The position numbers were made by a program, and so were the translations under genes. From Salipaludibacillus neizhouensis (GTDB lineage: Bacteria; Bacillota; Bacilli; Bacillales; Salisediminibacteriaceae), in assembly GCF_002886185.1 (NCBI RefSeq), contig NZ_KZ614146.1:2464930-2528929 (forward strand): 64,000 bases of DNA, given 5' to 3'. Shown piece by piece: positions 45,462-56,746 of this stretch (position 1 is the stretch's first letter; each line of letters opens with the position of its first letter). Under the pieces are notes generated by a model, which had not been told where the DNA came from, did no database searches, and worked only from the letters and a program-made list of their open reading frames with translations.

Positions 45462-46190
45462 TTATCGATCGGATAACCCAAAATCCTCCGTCATAGCCCG
45501 AGGATCGTCTGTAATAATAGCATCAACCCCACATAGTTTACATATTTTAGCTTCTCGTATCGTTTTGATGTTATAAACCCTCACCGGAACATTTTTTTTA
45601 CTCCATCTCCGATAATATCTTATCGACTGAAAGCTATGTCGTATGTGTATGCCATCCGCTTTTATTTTCTGTGCATAATTTGGTCCTCTGAAAATTGGAG
45701 TTTTCGTCAACAAAGCCGTTTCAATTTCAGGAGCTTGTTTTTTTATTTCGGCTATATACGGATGATAGAATGTTGAAATAATGACGGAATGAGTAACGCC
45801 ATGTTGTAGAATTTCATTTACACAACTTTTCACAAATAAATGGTGATTATCAGATTGCTGCTTCAATTCAACATGTAGCTTTAAGGAATGATCTTTTGAC
45901 CAATTTAGTACTTCAGCAAAAGAAGGAATCTTCTCTCCTCTAAATGATTCTTTAAAACTACTTCCTGCATCAAATTGTTTTAACTCTTGTAATGTAAAAG
46001 AACGAACAGCACCACTTCCATTTGTAGTCCTGTTAATTGTTGAATCATGAATAACGACCGGGATATTATCTTTAGACCATTGAATATCGAACTCTATTCC
46101 TTTTATAGGGTATTTTACAGCTGACATAAAGGCAGCCATCGTATTCTCAGGGGTGTAACGATTGTTTCCTCTATGCGCAATAATGTCCAT
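45462..46190 (-). CDS. glycerophosphodiester phosphodiesterase
   Basis: Hydrolyses glycerophosphodiesters to glycerol-3-phosphate and alcohol; GDPD/UgpQ type, cytoplasmic (no signal peptide), 242 aa. IAHRGNNRYTPENTMAAF, GIEFDIQWSKDNIPVVIHDxTINRTTNGSG and LHVELK motifs carry the catalytic His and metal-binding Glu/Asp. AAAGGAG precedes the ATG. Follows the 46206 membrane gene after 15 bases. Confidence 0.92.
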   Translation of the reverse strand: MDIIAHRGNNRYTPENTMAAFMSAVKYPIKGIEFDIQWSKDNIPVVIHDSTINRTTNGSGAVRSFTLQELKQFDAGSSFKESFRGEKIPSFAEVLNWSKDHSLKLHVELKQQSDNHHLFVKSCVNEILQHGVTHSVIISTFYHPYIAEIKKQAPEIETALLTKTPIFRGPNYAQKIKADGIHIRHSFQSIRYYRRWSKKNVPVRVYNIKTIREAKICKLCGVDAIITDDPRAMTEDFGLSDR

Positions 46191-46205
46191 CGCTAAAACT
46201 CCTTT

Positions 46206-46769
46206 CTATATTCCTTGACCAACTACTAGTGCGATAAATAATAGTATCCCAGTTCCTCCTGCGATATATAAATAATGATAACGAAATCTCCACCCAACAA
46301 TAATCCATACAATACATAACAGGACTATTCCCGTCCCCAAAGCAAATAAATTATCATAGAAAAATTCCTCTACAGTTACAATGAGTAATATAAAAGAAAT
46401 AAATGTCGAAAGAACAACGAAAAGATGTGAAATTGGTTTACTTTTGTTATTATAGTTCCTTGCCCCTATTATCCCGAGAATTAGAAAACCTCCTAATCCA
46501 CTTAATTGCACCACTGATGAAAATTGCACGAAAAAAATGATGGCAAGAAGAATAGTAATGATAACTATCATAATTAAAAAACTGACGATAACTTTACGAC
46601 TATTTTTAAGGATTGCCTTGATTGCAGTTGACCTGTTCTCATTTTCTTCCTGGAGTTCTCCTTCTGTATATAAACTAAGCAAAAAACGGCAATATGTTTC
46701 TGGTAACAATTTATTTTCTTGCCACTTTTTTATTTCGTTTATAATAATATCATTTTTACTCTCCTCCAT
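46206..46769 (-). CDS. polytopic membrane protein of unknown function
   Basis: 187-188 aa: soluble N-terminal helix (about 1-60, beginning MEESKNDIIINEIKKWQENKLLPETYCRFLLSLYTEGE), then four or five membrane helices. The N-terminal part resembles those of Bacillus DUF2157-like membrane proteins. AGAAAGG lies 8 bases before ATG 46769. Likely cotranscribed with the GDPD gene. Confidence 0.7.
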   Translation of the reverse strand: MEESKNDIIINEIKKWQENKLLPETYCRFLLSLYTEGELQEENENRSTAIKAILKNSRKVIVSFLIMIVIITILLAIIFFVQFSSVVQLSGLGGFLILGIIGARNYNNKSKPISHLFVVLSTFISFILLIVTVEEFFYDNLFALGTGIVLLCIVWIIVGWRFRYHYLYIAGGTGILLFIALVVGQGI

Positions 46770-46969
46770 ATAAAGCACCTTTCTCCCTAATTAGGCATAT
46801 TTTAAATCATTACAATAATCATTCTATTATGTATCTTTGACAGATAACCATGTGATGCACCTAACGTAAAGCTTAGTTTATACTCTCTTATAGGTGCTAC
46901 TGCTACACTATTTTATTATATCGTCTATATTTATTTTATGTATAATGAAGTTCATAATAAAAACGCACA

Positions 46970-47010
46970 GCGCCTTTTATTAAAAACAACGTGACCTTTC
47001 GCTGCCATTT
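46970..47010. repeat. possible third, degenerate copy of the intergenic repeat
   Basis: cttttattaaaaacaacgtgacctttcgctgcc aligns with the sequence before and into the left arm at 36083-36115 (cttttattaaatacagcg...ccgcc) but lacks the GC-rich core. Nothing else is recognised in the 46770-47057 gap. Confidence 0.35.
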
Positions 47011-47057
47011 ATTTAACAAAGATAGCTGTTTTCTGTACTTTCTTACTATAAAATAAA

Positions 47058-47086
47058 AGCTTGAAAGAGGAAAACCTCTCCCAAGC
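47058..47086 (-). terminator. sigA operon terminator
   Basis: AGCTTGggAGAGG / CCTCTttCAAGCT stem on the minus strand followed by TTTATTTT. Confidence 0.8.
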
Positions 47087-47111
47087 TATATGGTCGTTTA
47101 AATATTGATGT

Positions 47112-48227
47112 TTATTCGAGAAAATCCTTCAGACGTTTACTTCTGCTTGGATGGCGCAATTTACGTAATGCTTTTGCCTCAATTTGTCGAATTCGTTCCC
47201 GAGTAACCCCAAATACTTTTCCTACTTCTTCTAAAGTACGGGTTCTGCCATCATCTAGGCCAAATCGTAGGCGTAATACATTCTCTTCACGGTCTGTGAG
47301 TGTATCAAGAACGTCTTCAAGCTGTTCTTTTAACAATTCATAGGCTGCAGCATCAGCTGGTGCTAGAGCTTCCTGGTCCTCAATAAAGTCGCCTAAATGT
47401 GAATCATCCTCTTCCCCGATAGGAGTCTCTAGAGATACCGGTTCTTGAGCTATTTTCAATATTTCTCTAACTTTATCTGGTGTTAACTCCATCTCTTTAG
47501 ATACTTCCTCAGGTGTTGGCTCTCGACCTAGATCCTGTAGAAGTTGTCGTTGCACACGAATAAGCTTATTTATTGTTTCTACCATGTGTACTGGAATTCT
47601 AATGGTTCTTGCCTGGTCAGCAATCGCCCGGGTAATCGCTTGTCTAATCCACCAAGTAGCATACGTACTGAATTTAAAACCTTTGTCATAGTCAAACTTC
47701 TCCACAGCTTTAATCAAGCCCATGTTTCCTTCTTGAATTAAATCAAGGAAAAGCATACCTCGACCAACATAACGCTTAGCTATACTTACAACTAGACGAA
47801 GGTTTGCTTCGGCTAATCGCCGCTTCGCTTCCTCGTCACCGTCTTCAATCTTTTTAGCTAACTCAATTTCTTCTGCTGCAGATAATAATGGAACACGTCC
47901 AATTTCTTTTAAATACATGCGGACGGGATCATTAATTTTAATACCTGGTGGTACACTTAAATCATTTAAATCAAAAGAATCCTCCTTCTCCACTTGCTGG
48001 AGACTTGGTACATTCTCGTTATCATTTATAATTTCTACTCCTTGTTCTCCAAGGTATTCGAAAAATTCATCCATTTGATCAGAGTCTTGATCAAATGCAC
48101 CTAATCTCTCTGTAATTTCGGCGTAGGTTAATGTTCCTCGCTTTTTTCCTTGTTCTACTAATTGTTCCTTAACCTGATCGATGGTAAGATCACCTTCCGC
48201 CAATGGACGAATTGGTTTATCAGCCAT
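47112..48227 (-). CDS. sigA: primary sigma factor SigA (sigma-70)
   Basis: Housekeeping sigma factor, 371 aa. Region 1.2 ([21 protein letters not shown]), 2.3-2.4 ([14 protein letters not shown]), 3 ([13 protein letters not shown]), and 4.2 helix-turn-helix ([33 protein letters not shown]). AAGGAGGGG precedes the ATG. Follows dnaG after 48 bases in the macromolecular-synthesis operon. Confidence 0.98.
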   Translation of the reverse strand: MADKPIRPLAEGDLTIDQVKEQLVEQGKKRGTLTYAEITERLGAFDQDSDQMDEFFEYLGEQGVEIINDNENVPSLQQVEKEDSFDLNDLSVPPGIKINDPVRMYLKEIGRVPLLSAAEEIELAKKIEDGDEEAKRRLAEANLRLVVSIAKRYVGRGMLFLDLIQEGNMGLIKAVEKFDYDKGFKFSTYATWWIRQAITRAIADQARTIRIPVHMVETINKLIRVQRQLLQDLGREPTPEEVSKEMELTPDKVREILKIAQEPVSLETPIGEEDDSHLGDFIEDQEALAPADAAAYELLKEQLEDVLDTLTDREENVLRLRFGLDDGRTRTLEEVGKVFGVTRERIRQIEAKALRKLRHPSRSKRLKDFLE

Positions 48228-48275
48228 ACGACCCCTCCTTCCTGAAGTTCACAACAAATACTAAAATTATTGGAT

Positions 48276-50087
48276 TCAATGGTTTTTTAATTCTTGTTTC
48301 ATTTTGATGATTTGCATCGCTATTAACGCTGCTTCTCCAAAATTATTCATTTCTTCTGCTTTTTTTTGCTGTATTTTTAATTGATCAATTTCTCTATATT
48401 TAGGAAATTGATGAATCTGTTTCAGATAATCGTTCAATTCCTGCTCAGACAGGTCATGGTTAACCCTCTTCATCGCAAGACTAGTGGCTTTGCTTCTCAA
48501 ATCACTATCTGATATTCTTTCTATAAAGTGAGATGGATTTGGGTCGTATCCTTCTCCGTAATAGCTATAAATGAGTGCGGCAATTGCTTGGTAGTCATCA
48601 ATGTAAAAATTACCACCAATTTCTTTTTGCACATGGTCAGCTATTGACCTAGAATGAAGCATAAGGGCAATAAGTTCTCTTTCCGCATTTTCATGGGCGG
48701 GAAGCAATTTCTTGGGTTCCTTTGCTACCCTAGTTTGAACAGCTTTATGAATTTGCCGCTTTTGTTTTTTTTCAGCAACCTTCATTAGACCCATTTGTTC
48801 TTGCTTTAATGCTTCTAATGATAAAGAGAACTCATCCGCTAATTTTCTTAAATAGTGATCTCGCTCAACAGCACCGGATAATTGACTAATCTCCTGTAAA
48901 ATGTTTTCTATATACGTTAAGCGATCTCCTTCTTGTTGAAGATTCTTGCCTTTGCGATAAAATTCAAAAATGAACGACATGAATGTCACACTCTGCAGGA
49001 TGACATCCTGGTTAAATCGTTTTGAACCATGTTTTCTTATATAATCATCGGGATCGTCTCCATCAGGCAGTAATGCTACCTCTACTTCGAGACCAACATT
49101 CCGCAGTAATTGCCCGTTTTTATAGGTTGCTTGCATACCAGCATGGTCAGAATCGTAACAAATAATAATCCGATCAATATTTCTGCGCAACATTTTTGCT
49201 TGATTTTCAGTTAATGCCGTACCCAATCCGCCTATCCCGTTGTCTATACCCGCCCTCCATGCAGAAATAACATCAACATACCCTTCAAACAAAACAGCTT
49301 CACTTTTCTTTTTCATTAAAGGGCGAGCCTGATGAAAATAATAGAGAATATCACTCTTATTAAAAAGCTGGGATTCGGGACTATTTAGGTATTTAGGCTT
49401 ACCATCATTTAAGACACGACCACCAAAAGCAACCATTTTCCCTTGTCGGTCCCAAATGGGAAACATGATTCGATCTCGAAATTTGTCATACGCTTTGGAG
49501 TCAGAGTCTCTTAAACCGACGAGGCCCGCTTGTTCCATCTCTTCCATGGAAAAATCCCTTTTCAGTAAAAAACGGGAAAGAAACTCCCAGGAATTTGGTG
49601 CGTATCCAATTTGAAAGTGGTCAATAACCTCTTTCGTGAATCCTCTACCCCTTAAATACTCTCTTGCTTGTTTCCCTTCATCAGAAACGGTCAATACATG
49701 ATGATAGAGCTTTGCTGCAAGCTGGTGCGCTTCGTGCCAACTCTTTGATTTGTTATCTGAACTCTCTTCCGTTTTGGACAGAGCATCTAATTCTGGAATG
49801 GTTACATCTGTTTTATTGGCCAGTTTTTCAACTGCTTCAATAAAACTAACATCTTCTATTTCCATGACAAATGAAAATGCATTCCCACCAGCGCCACAAC
49901 CAAAACAATGGTACAACTGTTTATCGGGTGAAACAGAAAAAGAGGGCGTTTTTTCTCCATGAAAAGGACATAACCCTTGGAAGTTTCTTCCCTGTTTTTT
50001 TAGCTGAACATACTCACTAACTATATCAACGATATCCAGTGATTGACGGACTTGTTCAATTTTTTCATCAGGAATTCGTTGACTCAC
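48276..50087 (-). CDS. dnaG: DNA primase
   Basis: Makes RNA primers for lagging-strand replication, 604 aa. N-terminal zinc finger (CPFH...CFGCGAGG), TOPRIM catalytic domain (EGYVDVISAWRAGI, DSDHAG), and a C-terminal helicase-binding domain. The start is proposed at GTG 50087, giving MSQRIPDEKIEQVRQ, which aligns with the B. subtilis MGNRIPDE start; GTG 50096 and TTG 50099 are alternatives, and the Shine-Dalgarno sequence is weak. Confidence 0.95.
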   Translation of the reverse strand: MSQRIPDEKIEQVRQSLDIVDIVSEYVQLKKQGRNFQGLCPFHGEKTPSFSVSPDKQLYHCFGCGAGGNAFSFVMEIEDVSFIEAVEKLANKTDVTIPELDALSKTEESSDNKSKSWHEAHQLAAKLYHHVLTVSDEGKQAREYLRGRGFTKEVIDHFQIGYAPNSWEFLSRFLLKRDFSMEEMEQAGLVGLRDSDSKAYDKFRDRIMFPIWDRQGKMVAFGGRVLNDGKPKYLNSPESQLFNKSDILYYFHQARPLMKKKSEAVLFEGYVDVISAWRAGIDNGIGGLGTALTENQAKMLRRNIDRIIICYDSDHAGMQATYKNGQLLRNVGLEVEVALLPDGDDPDDYIRKHGSKRFNQDVILQSVTFMSFIFEFYRKGKNLQQEGDRLTYIENILQEISQLSGAVERDHYLRKLADEFSLSLEALKQEQMGLMKVAEKKQKRQIHKAVQTRVAKEPKKLLPAHENAERELIALMLHSRSIADHVQKEIGGNFYIDDYQAIAALIYSYYGEGYDPNPSHFIERISDSDLRSKATSLAMKRVNHDLSEQELNDYLKQIHQFPKYREIDQLKIQQKKAEEMNNFGEAALIAMQIIKMKQELKNH

Positions 50088-51018
50088 CAGACTCACCAAC
50101 CTTTTATTTCAAAACATTCCTTAACCGCAGAAGCACCTAAGCTTCGATTGAGGTATTATCTTGTTTGTTTCGGATTACACCCGATCCTCCTTATAGCGTT
50201 TTTAGGTCATAGCAGTACAGCTCTTCATTAGCTTCACTTGGAGGGTGACAAGGCACCGAACAAAATAATCTATTCCTGATCAGATAATTTCACTCTCCTC
50301 TTCACTCAATGAAAAACTTACTATGGTTTAATCAACAACTGGATTCATCACCATCGACAAAAATCCTCATATTTTTCTTTTGCATATGTTGGTTATTCTA
50401 CATCCATTTTCAGAATCCTTCTTTTTTGGCCACTTATTCCATATTCCCTAAAAAAATAAGAGAGAAGAAATAAATTAACATAATGTCTCTTACTATCTTT
50501 ACCAAAAAAAAAATAAAAAGTCTTGACATTTACAATTTATTTGTTCTCACTGTAATTATTCCTATTTTTATTTATTATTATCAAGTCACAATATTTCATT
50601 ATATAGGATAAATTGACTTTTGACTAGAATTTTCTCTTATTTCTCATTTTTCTAGAAAATACAGTTCAAATACTAGTAAATCCACGTTCCAAACAACACT
50701 TGAAGTACCCATACAAACGATGACACTAGTTAATAATTAGAAAATCATAAGAATTTGAATGACTATTTTAGAAAAGAAATTATATTATAAATTTATTTTA
50801 ATAATTTTTTATGCAGGCTGCTATTTAAACTTTGTCGCGCTGAAAAAAATCTTGAAAAGCTTAATAATCATCTAATAAACAAAAACAAGAATAAAAAGTA
50901 AAATATCGGATAAACATCTTAATACCGTGTTTCTTCACTTAAATATGTTTTTCACAAGCAAAATATGCCCACATAAACGAAGACCCAAAGGAGGAAATCC
51001 CAGTGAGCCTTTAACCAT
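50088..51018. other. AT-rich 0.93-kb gap without a supported gene
   Basis: Runs of A/T and homopolymers throughout; no ORF above about 60 codons with a ribosome binding site. Two start-like signals stand out: on the minus strand AAGGAGGATCGG followed by GTG-TAA (about 50183-50200), and on the plus strand AAAGGAGGAAATCCCA followed by GTG-AGC-CTT-TAA (about 50987-51013). A TTGACA-like hexamer at about 50523 lacks a matching -10. Could be dnaG leader sequence and decayed DNA. Confidence 0.4.
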
Positions 51019-51852
51019 TTATTCTTTTTCTTTACGCTGGACAATTTGAAATATTAGATTTGCTGTTTCTTCTACTGCTTTAGTCGACACGTCAATTACT
51101 TCACACCCAATGCGCTTCATTACTCCGGCCGAGTAAACAAGTTCATCTTCAATGCGTTGAATTTTAGCATAGTTTGCTTCTTCTTTTAGTCCCAGAGCTT
51201 TTAAACGCTCTGTTCGAATACCATTCAACTTAACGGGACTGATCGTTAAGCCAATTACCTTGTCACTATTTATAGAGAATAGTTCCTCCGGTGGTTCTAC
51301 TTCAGGAACTAAAGGAACATTGGCAACTTTGAGACGCTTATGGGCAAGATATTGTGATAATGGTGTTTTTGACGTTCGAGACACACCTACAAGCACAACA
51401 TCGGCCCGCAGAATGCCTCTAGGATCTCTTCCATCATCATATTTCACCGCAAATTCAATGGCTTCTACTTTTTTAAAATAATCCTCATCCAGCATATGGA
51501 TAAGACCAGATTCATTTTTAGGAGGACATTGTAACTTCTTTTCCATCATGGCAACCATTGGTGAAAGAATATCATGCGAAGGTATATTATGGAGCTTTGC
51601 CTGCTCAACCAGATGTGTCTTAACTTCCGGAAGAACAACAGTAAATGCAATCATTCCATGATTTTCTTTCGCAAGAGCAATAACCTCATCTACCGTCCCG
51701 ATATCTCCCACATAAGGAATACGTTGTATCATTGTTTTATCTTCATCAAATTGACTAATCGCTGCTTTTACTACTAGTTCAGCAGTTTCACCAACAGAGT
51801 CCGATATAACATAAACGATCGACCGATTAACGGGAATTTGTGAATTAATCAT
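51019..51852 (-). CDS. yqfL: pyruvate, phosphate dikinase regulatory protein (YqfL)
   Basis: Bifunctional kinase/pyrophosphorylase of the DUF299 family that inactivates and reactivates PPDK or PEP synthase. 277-278 aa. Typical [24 protein letters not shown] start, P-loop [15 protein letters not shown], and KVIGLTISP block. In B. subtilis YqfL modulates CcpN activity, matching its location directly after ccpN. GAGAGGAG precedes ATG 51852. Confidence 0.92.
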   Translation of the reverse strand: MINSQIPVNRSIVYVISDSVGETAELVVKAAISQFDEDKTMIQRIPYVGDIGTVDEVIALAKENHGMIAFTVVLPEVKTHLVEQAKLHNIPSHDILSPMVAMMEKKLQCPPKNESGLIHMLDEDYFKKVEAIEFAVKYDDGRDPRGILRADVVLVGVSRTSKTPLSQYLAHKRLKVANVPLVPEVEPPEELFSINSDKVIGLTISPVKLNGIRTERLKALGLKEEANYAKIQRIEDELVYSAGVMKRIGCEVIDVSTKAVEETANLIFQIVQRKEKE

Positions 51853-51882
51853 ATATACTCCTCTCATTTTGACAGAGAAACC

Positions 51883-52527
51883 TTAAGAATGAATATCATC
51901 ATCAGCAATAAATACGAATGCTTTCGTTATATTCGTCTTCGTCAATCGCCCAATTACTTCATGGTGGATTTCGCCATCAGTTTCAACTTCTTTTACGACA
52001 GGAAGTCCGTCGATTTGCTTGCCTATTAGTTTGTTTGCTACTTCCAACATACTGTCAGAAGGATGACATGTTGTAACATTTGGCATCCTCGTCATGATTA
52101 TACTTACTGGAACTGATTCTAAGTCTTGCTTCCCCATACTTGCTCGAAGCAAATCCTTTCTAGAAACAATCCCGATCAGGTGTTTCCTTTTATTAACAAC
52201 AAAGAGAGTTCCGACATCCTCTAGAAACATCGTGCATATCGCATCGTACACGGATGCCGATTCCTCCACAACTACCGGAATTGATTGAAACTCTTTTACC
52301 GTTAGCTTTTTCATTCGTTCATTAAAGAGCTGTGAACCGGTCTTACCGGTATAATAATAGCCCACTCGCGGTCTAGCATCTAAAAATCCAGACATGGTCA
52401 AAATAGCGAGATCAGGTCTTAAAGTTGCTCGCGACAATGAAAGTTTTTGAGCAATTTGCTCACCAGTAATAGGACCGCTTTCTTTTACGATAACAATAAT
52501 CTTTTCTTGTCTTTCATTAAGTTCCAT
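51883..52527 (-). CDS. ccpN: transcriptional repressor CcpN
   Basis: Represses gluconeogenic genes gapB and pckA in glucose. 214-217 aa: N-terminal winged helix (LNERQEKIIVIVKESGPITGEQIAQKLSLSRATLRPDLAILTMSGFLDARPRVGYYY) and two CBS domains. Start is ATG 52527 or GTG 52536; the latter matches the B. subtilis N-terminus length, the former has the better-spaced ribosome binding site. yqfL follows after 30 bases. Confidence 0.94.
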   Translation of the reverse strand: MELNERQEKIIVIVKESGPITGEQIAQKLSLSRATLRPDLAILTMSGFLDARPRVGYYYTGKTGSQLFNERMKKLTVKEFQSIPVVVEESASVYDAICTMFLEDVGTLFVVNKRKHLIGIVSRKDLLRASMGKQDLESVPVSIIMTRMPNVTTCHPSDSMLEVANKLIGKQIDGLPVVKEVETDGEIHHEVIGRLTKTNITKAFVFIADDDIHS

Positions 52528-52613
52528 TGCCTTCACCGCCCTCTGTACTCAGGCAAGAGTAATTCTAACTAACCTTATTATATCTTAGTCTTCCCTGCAG
52601 GTCTAAAATCTTT

Positions 52614-54704
52614 CTATTCCTCTGCATGAAACACAATCACTTGGAATTCAGCAAAAGACGTAATGATTGCGGCAACTTTTTTCATTTGTGCTAATCTATT
52701 TTGCTTGATATCATTATCTTCGGCCATGACCATAATATTCGCAAAATAATCATGAATAACTGGTTCCAACTCTTTTAATTGCGCATACGCGTCAGAAATA
52801 TTCCCCTCTTCCAAAAGCTGAGCAATTTTTGATTGTTTTTCTTCCGCTTTGTTTTGCAATGTTATTTCTGCTTGCTCTTTTAGAAGAACAGTGTTTACCT
52901 CTGCTTGATCATTCGCTTTTTTAGCAATATTCAGGACGCGACTGAATGCTTCCACATCTTTTTTAAATTCATTCGTATTTAGTAATGTCATTAAAAATTC
53001 TGCTCGATAAACTGTTTTAGAAACGAATCCTATATCGGTACTCAGAACAGCATCCGCGACATCATAGCGGACGCCCCGCTCCTGGAGCATATTTTTATAA
53101 CGGAGCCATATAAAATCCTCCATGTCTTTCATGACATCTACTTTATCACGGTTTAGAAGGCCTTTTTCAGCAATAATTTCAAGCGTTTCCTTGATTACCG
53201 AAAATAAATTAACATCCCATTCTTGTGATAAAAAGATTGTTAATACTGCCGCAGTTTGACGGCGCAAGCCATGTGGATCTTGAGAACCGGTTGGTATGTT
53301 ACCAATTCCGAAACTAGTAACAATTGTATCTAATTTATCAGCTACGCTAACATATGCACCAATAGACGTGCTTGGTGGCTGATCCCCAGATTGCTTTGGT
53401 AAATAATGCTCACGGATTGCTTTCGCTACTTCAGCTTCTTCACCAAACTTTAGAGCATACTCTTCCCCCATTCTTCCCTCCAGTTCCGGAAATTCATTGA
53501 CCATGTGGGTTACTAAATCAGCCTTTGCTAGTTGCGCAGCACGCTTTGTTTGATTAAGTTGAGTGGGACTAGCTCCTGTTTTTACAGCGATCTTTTCTGA
53601 AATTTCTTCTATCCTCCGAACTTTGTCACCAACAGAACCAAGTTTTTCGTGATAAACAATTGCTTCTAAACGAGGTAACCTTGAATCTAGTGACTTTTTC
53701 AAATCCTCCTGATAGAAAAACTCAGAGTCAGCAAGGCGTGCCCGTAATACTTTTTCATTTCCTTTTTGAACGTTCTCTAAATGACGATGATCACCATTAC
53801 GAACAGTCACGAAATGAGGCAACAGCTCTCCTGCTTTATTTTTCACCGGGAAATATCGCTGATGTTCACGCATCGATGTAATTAATACCTCATCAGGAAC
53901 TTTTAAAAATCGTTCGTCAAAGTTTCCAAAAAGAGCTGTAGGATATTCTACCAGATTATTTACTTCTTCCAATAATCCGTCATCAATAGGAATGACCCAG
54001 TCTTCACTCTCTGCTATTCGCTCGATTTGAGTGCGTATAGCCTCTTTTCTCTCCACTGGGTTTACCATAACATGCTCACTTAAAAGCGTTTCAACGTAAC
54101 TATCAGCATCAGCCAGCTGTCTCGTTGTCCCTAAAAAACGATGTCCTATCGTTTCATTGCCGGTATGGACGTTCGTTATTTCAAACGGAATAACCTCGGA
54201 TCCATATAATGCTACAAGCCACTTCACAGGTCTGACATAACGGAGGTCATTGGCACCCCACTTCATGTTTTTAGGAAAAGGAACACGCAGAATAACATCT
54301 TTTAATTGCGGTAGAAGTTCAACTGTCTTTTGACCCGTCACATGCTTTTTAACAAAAACGTATTCCTCGCCTTTTAATTCTTTGAAAAATAAATCATCGA
54401 CAGAAACCTTTTGTCCCCTTGCAAATCCTTGAGCCGCTTTCGACCAGTTTCCTGACTCATCCATCGCAATTTTCTTAGAAGGTCCTTTTGCTTCTTCTTC
54501 AATATCACGTTGTGTTCCTTCCAACCCTTTAATGACTATTGCTAGGCGTCTTGGAGTTGAGTAAGCCTCTATGTTTTTATATCGAAGGCGATTATCCTTC
54601 AACCACTTTTCTACTAATCCCGATAGATTGTTCATTGCATCCGTGACAAATCTCGCAGGCATTTCTTCTAATCCAACTTCTAGCAATAACGATTGATTAT
54701 TCAT
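52614..54704 (-). CDS. glyS: glycine-tRNA ligase beta subunit
   Basis: Beta chain of the heterotetrameric bacterial GlyRS; binds tRNA-Gly. 696 aa. Recognisable N-terminus ([15 protein letters not shown]), [36 protein letters not shown], and a C-terminal DALR-like anticodon-binding part. Its start overlaps the glyQ end by 8 bases, so the chains are coupled and made in equal amounts. AAGGAGG precedes the ATG. Confidence 0.97.
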   Translation of the reverse strand: MNNQSLLLEVGLEEMPARFVTDAMNNLSGLVEKWLKDNRLRYKNIEAYSTPRRLAIVIKGLEGTQRDIEEEAKGPSKKIAMDESGNWSKAAQGFARGQKVSVDDLFFKELKGEEYVFVKKHVTGQKTVELLPQLKDVILRVPFPKNMKWGANDLRYVRPVKWLVALYGSEVIPFEITNVHTGNETIGHRFLGTTRQLADADSYVETLLSEHVMVNPVERKEAIRTQIERIAESEDWVIPIDDGLLEEVNNLVEYPTALFGNFDERFLKVPDEVLITSMREHQRYFPVKNKAGELLPHFVTVRNGDHRHLENVQKGNEKVLRARLADSEFFYQEDLKKSLDSRLPRLEAIVYHEKLGSVGDKVRRIEEISEKIAVKTGASPTQLNQTKRAAQLAKADLVTHMVNEFPELEGRMGEEYALKFGEEAEVAKAIREHYLPKQSGDQPPSTSIGAYVSVADKLDTIVTSFGIGNIPTGSQDPHGLRRQTAAVLTIFLSQEWDVNLFSVIKETLEIIAEKGLLNRDKVDVMKDMEDFIWLRYKNMLQERGVRYDVADAVLSTDIGFVSKTVYRAEFLMTLLNTNEFKKDVEAFSRVLNIAKKANDQAEVNTVLLKEQAEITLQNKAEEKQSKIAQLLEEGNISDAYAQLKELEPVIHDYFANIMVMAEDNDIKQNRLAQMKKVAAIITSFAEFQVIVFHAEE

Positions 54705-55587
54705 GAGATGTTTCCTCCTTATCCTTCAACATTGGAAATCCTAAATCTTCCCGTACATTGTAATACTGCTGAGCACAATTCCTTGCTAAGTTTCTGACCC
54801 GTCCAATATACCCCGTTCGCTCGGTTACCGATATGGCACCTTGCGCATCTAATAGATTAAATACGTGCGAGCATTTTAAAACATAGTCATAAGCAGGTAT
54901 AACAAGTTTTTCTTCTAAAATTCTCTGCGCTTCTTTCTCATATTTAGAGAACAGATCAAACAACATCGCTGCGTCAGCAACCTCAAACGCATATTTTGAC
55001 TGTTCATATTCATTTTGTAAAAAGACATCTCCATACGTGAATCCATTCACCCATTCAAGATCAAATACATTTTCTTTATCTTGAATGTATGAAGCAAGTC
55101 TTTCAATACCATAAGTGATTTCAACAGATACAGGCTTAGCGTCTAAACCGCCTACTTGCTGGAAATAAGTAAATTGGGTGATTTCCATTCCATCGAGCCA
55201 TACTTCCCAACCTAGTCCCCAAGCAGCTAACGTCGGAGCTTCCCAGTTATCCTCCACAAAGCGTATATCATGTTCTGCTGGATTTATTCCTAATTGTTTA
55301 AGGCTTTCTAAATACAATTCCTGAATATTGTCTGGAGAAGGTTTCATGACTACCTGGAACTGATGGTGCTGGTATAAACGGTTCGGGTTTTCGCCGTATC
55401 TTCCGTCTGCCGGACGTCTAGAAGGTTCTACATACGCAACATTCCACGGCTCTGGTCCTATACTTCTTAAAAATGTCATAGGGTTCATCGTACCAGCACC
55501 TTTTTCCACGTCATAAGGTTGCAAAATCAAGCAGTTTTGGTTGCCCCAAAATTTTTGTAACGTTAAAATCATTTCTTGAACGTTCAT
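54697..55587 (-). CDS. glyQ: glycine-tRNA ligase alpha subunit
   Basis: Alpha chain of the alpha2beta2 GlyRS carrying the catalytic class II site. 296 aa: [64 protein letters not shown] and [10 protein letters not shown] motifs. GGAGGGG lies 7 bases before ATG 55587. A glycine T-box leader lies directly upstream. Confidence 0.97.
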   Translation of the reverse strand: MNVQEMILTLQKFWGNQNCLILQPYDVEKGAGTMNPMTFLRSIGPEPWNVAYVEPSRRPADGRYGENPNRLYQHHQFQVVMKPSPDNIQELYLESLKQLGINPAEHDIRFVEDNWEAPTLAAWGLGWEVWLDGMEITQFTYFQQVGGLDAKPVSVEITYGIERLASYIQDKENVFDLEWVNGFTYGDVFLQNEYEQSKYAFEVADAAMLFDLFSKYEKEAQRILEEKLVIPAYDYVLKCSHVFNLLDAQGAISVTERTGYIGRVRNLARNCAQQYYNVREDLGFPMLKDKEETSHE

Positions 55588-55653
55588 TTTCATACCCCTC
55601 CAATAATAGTGTTTACAAAACTAAAACATTAGACTATTCTTATAAAACCAAAA

Positions 55654-55885
55654 AACTCTCATCCCTATGCCCAGACTTTGGACATAGGGACGAGAGTTAC
55701 CCGCGGTTCCACCCTAATTGCATATAAGAATATGCCTCTTTCTAAAGTATGCTCCGGAACGCCTTCTTTACTGTCATTGACGCTTAGCTTTCACCGGCCT
55801 AAGCTCGCTTTTGTCAAGATTAAGTAAGTACTATTTTCCTTCTTCGCATTTATAAGTATAATAAAAAAATTTCTTTTGCTTCTAA
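55654..55885 (-). promoter_or_regulatory. glycine T-box riboswitch of glyQS
   Basis: Minus strand. Stem I with AGCGAGCTTAGG...AAAGCTAAGC (the AGCGA-type element), the T-box AATTAGGGTGGAACCGCGGG (55719-55700), and an attenuator hairpin AACTCTC...CCCTATG / CATAGGG...GAGAGTT (55698-55654) with TTTTTTGG. A GGC triplet in AGAAGGCG is the likely glycine specifier (inference). Uncharged tRNA-Gly would favour antitermination. Confidence 0.92.
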
Positions 55886-55954
55886 CGTGTGATCGATGCT
55901 TATACAGCAAAATCGTTTTGCTTTCACTTTTCTAACATATTACATAAAGAACAC

Positions 55955-56716
55955 TTACGTGTCAATGTGTTGATCTGTAAACTTCTCCATTTGATCTAAA
56001 AAGCGCTTTGATTTCAAATACACACCAACATGTTCCTGGTAGTACATTTCCAAGACTTTTTTCAATTGCTGTTTTGTTTCCGTTTTGACCGAGATATGCC
56101 CGATCCTAGTTGGATTCAACTGCTGAAATAATTGCAGTAATTTAATCGTTGCTGAGGAAACCTTTAAATGGTAGTCATCTATATGCATACATTGAGAGCA
56201 TAAAACACCACCTTGGCGTAAAGAAAACACAAATGGCAGATCAAATCTGCCACAATTTGTGCATTCATGAAGTACTGGCATTGAACCCGTGTAAGCCAAC
56301 ATTTTTGTTTCAAATATCCGTAACAGTATCTCGCCATCCTCTCCTTCATTCAAGTGATGAAGGAGCTGATAAATTAGCTCAAACAAATACGGATTCTTTT
56401 CGCGATCGTCAATAAGTTTATCTAACAATTCAACCATATAAGCCCCGTATGCCGTTAACATTAAATCACTTCTAATCTCACGGAATGAATCCAAAATATC
56501 CGCTTGGTTTAAAGTGCCAATCCCTTTAGATTGATGATATACAAACGAGCCATAAATAAATAATTGTGAACTTGAAGCAAACCGACTTTTAGGTTTTTTC
56601 GCTCCTCTGGCCATTAAGGCAACCTTGCCAAATTCCCGGGAATAAACCGTTAGTATTTTATTTGATTCTCCATAGTTAGTTGTTCTAATAACGATTCCCT
56701 CTATTTTTTGTAACAA
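55955..56716 (-). CDS. recO: DNA repair protein RecO
   Basis: Mediates RecA loading onto SSB-coated DNA in RecFOR repair. 253-254 aa: OB-fold N-terminus (LQKIEGIVIRTTNYGESNKILTVYSREFGKVALMARGAKKPKSRF), helical middle and a CxxC...CxxC zinc motif (CTNC...CSQC). Start TTG 56716 follows GAGGTGG and gives the same N-terminus as B. subtilis RecO (MLTKCEGIV). GTG 56725/56722 are alternatives. Confidence 0.93.
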   Translation of the reverse strand: MLQKIEGIVIRTTNYGESNKILTVYSREFGKVALMARGAKKPKSRFASSSQLFIYGSFVYHQSKGIGTLNQADILDSFREIRSDLMLTAYGAYMVELLDKLIDDREKNPYLFELIYQLLHHLNEGEDGEILLRIFETKMLAYTGSMPVLHECTNCGRFDLPFVFSLRQGGVLCSQCMHIDDYHLKVSSATIKLLQLFQQLNPTRIGHISVKTETKQQLKKVLEMYYQEHVGVYLKSKRFLDQMEKFTDQHIDT

Positions 56717-56746
56717 AGCCACCACCTCTAATTCATAAGCATTAAC

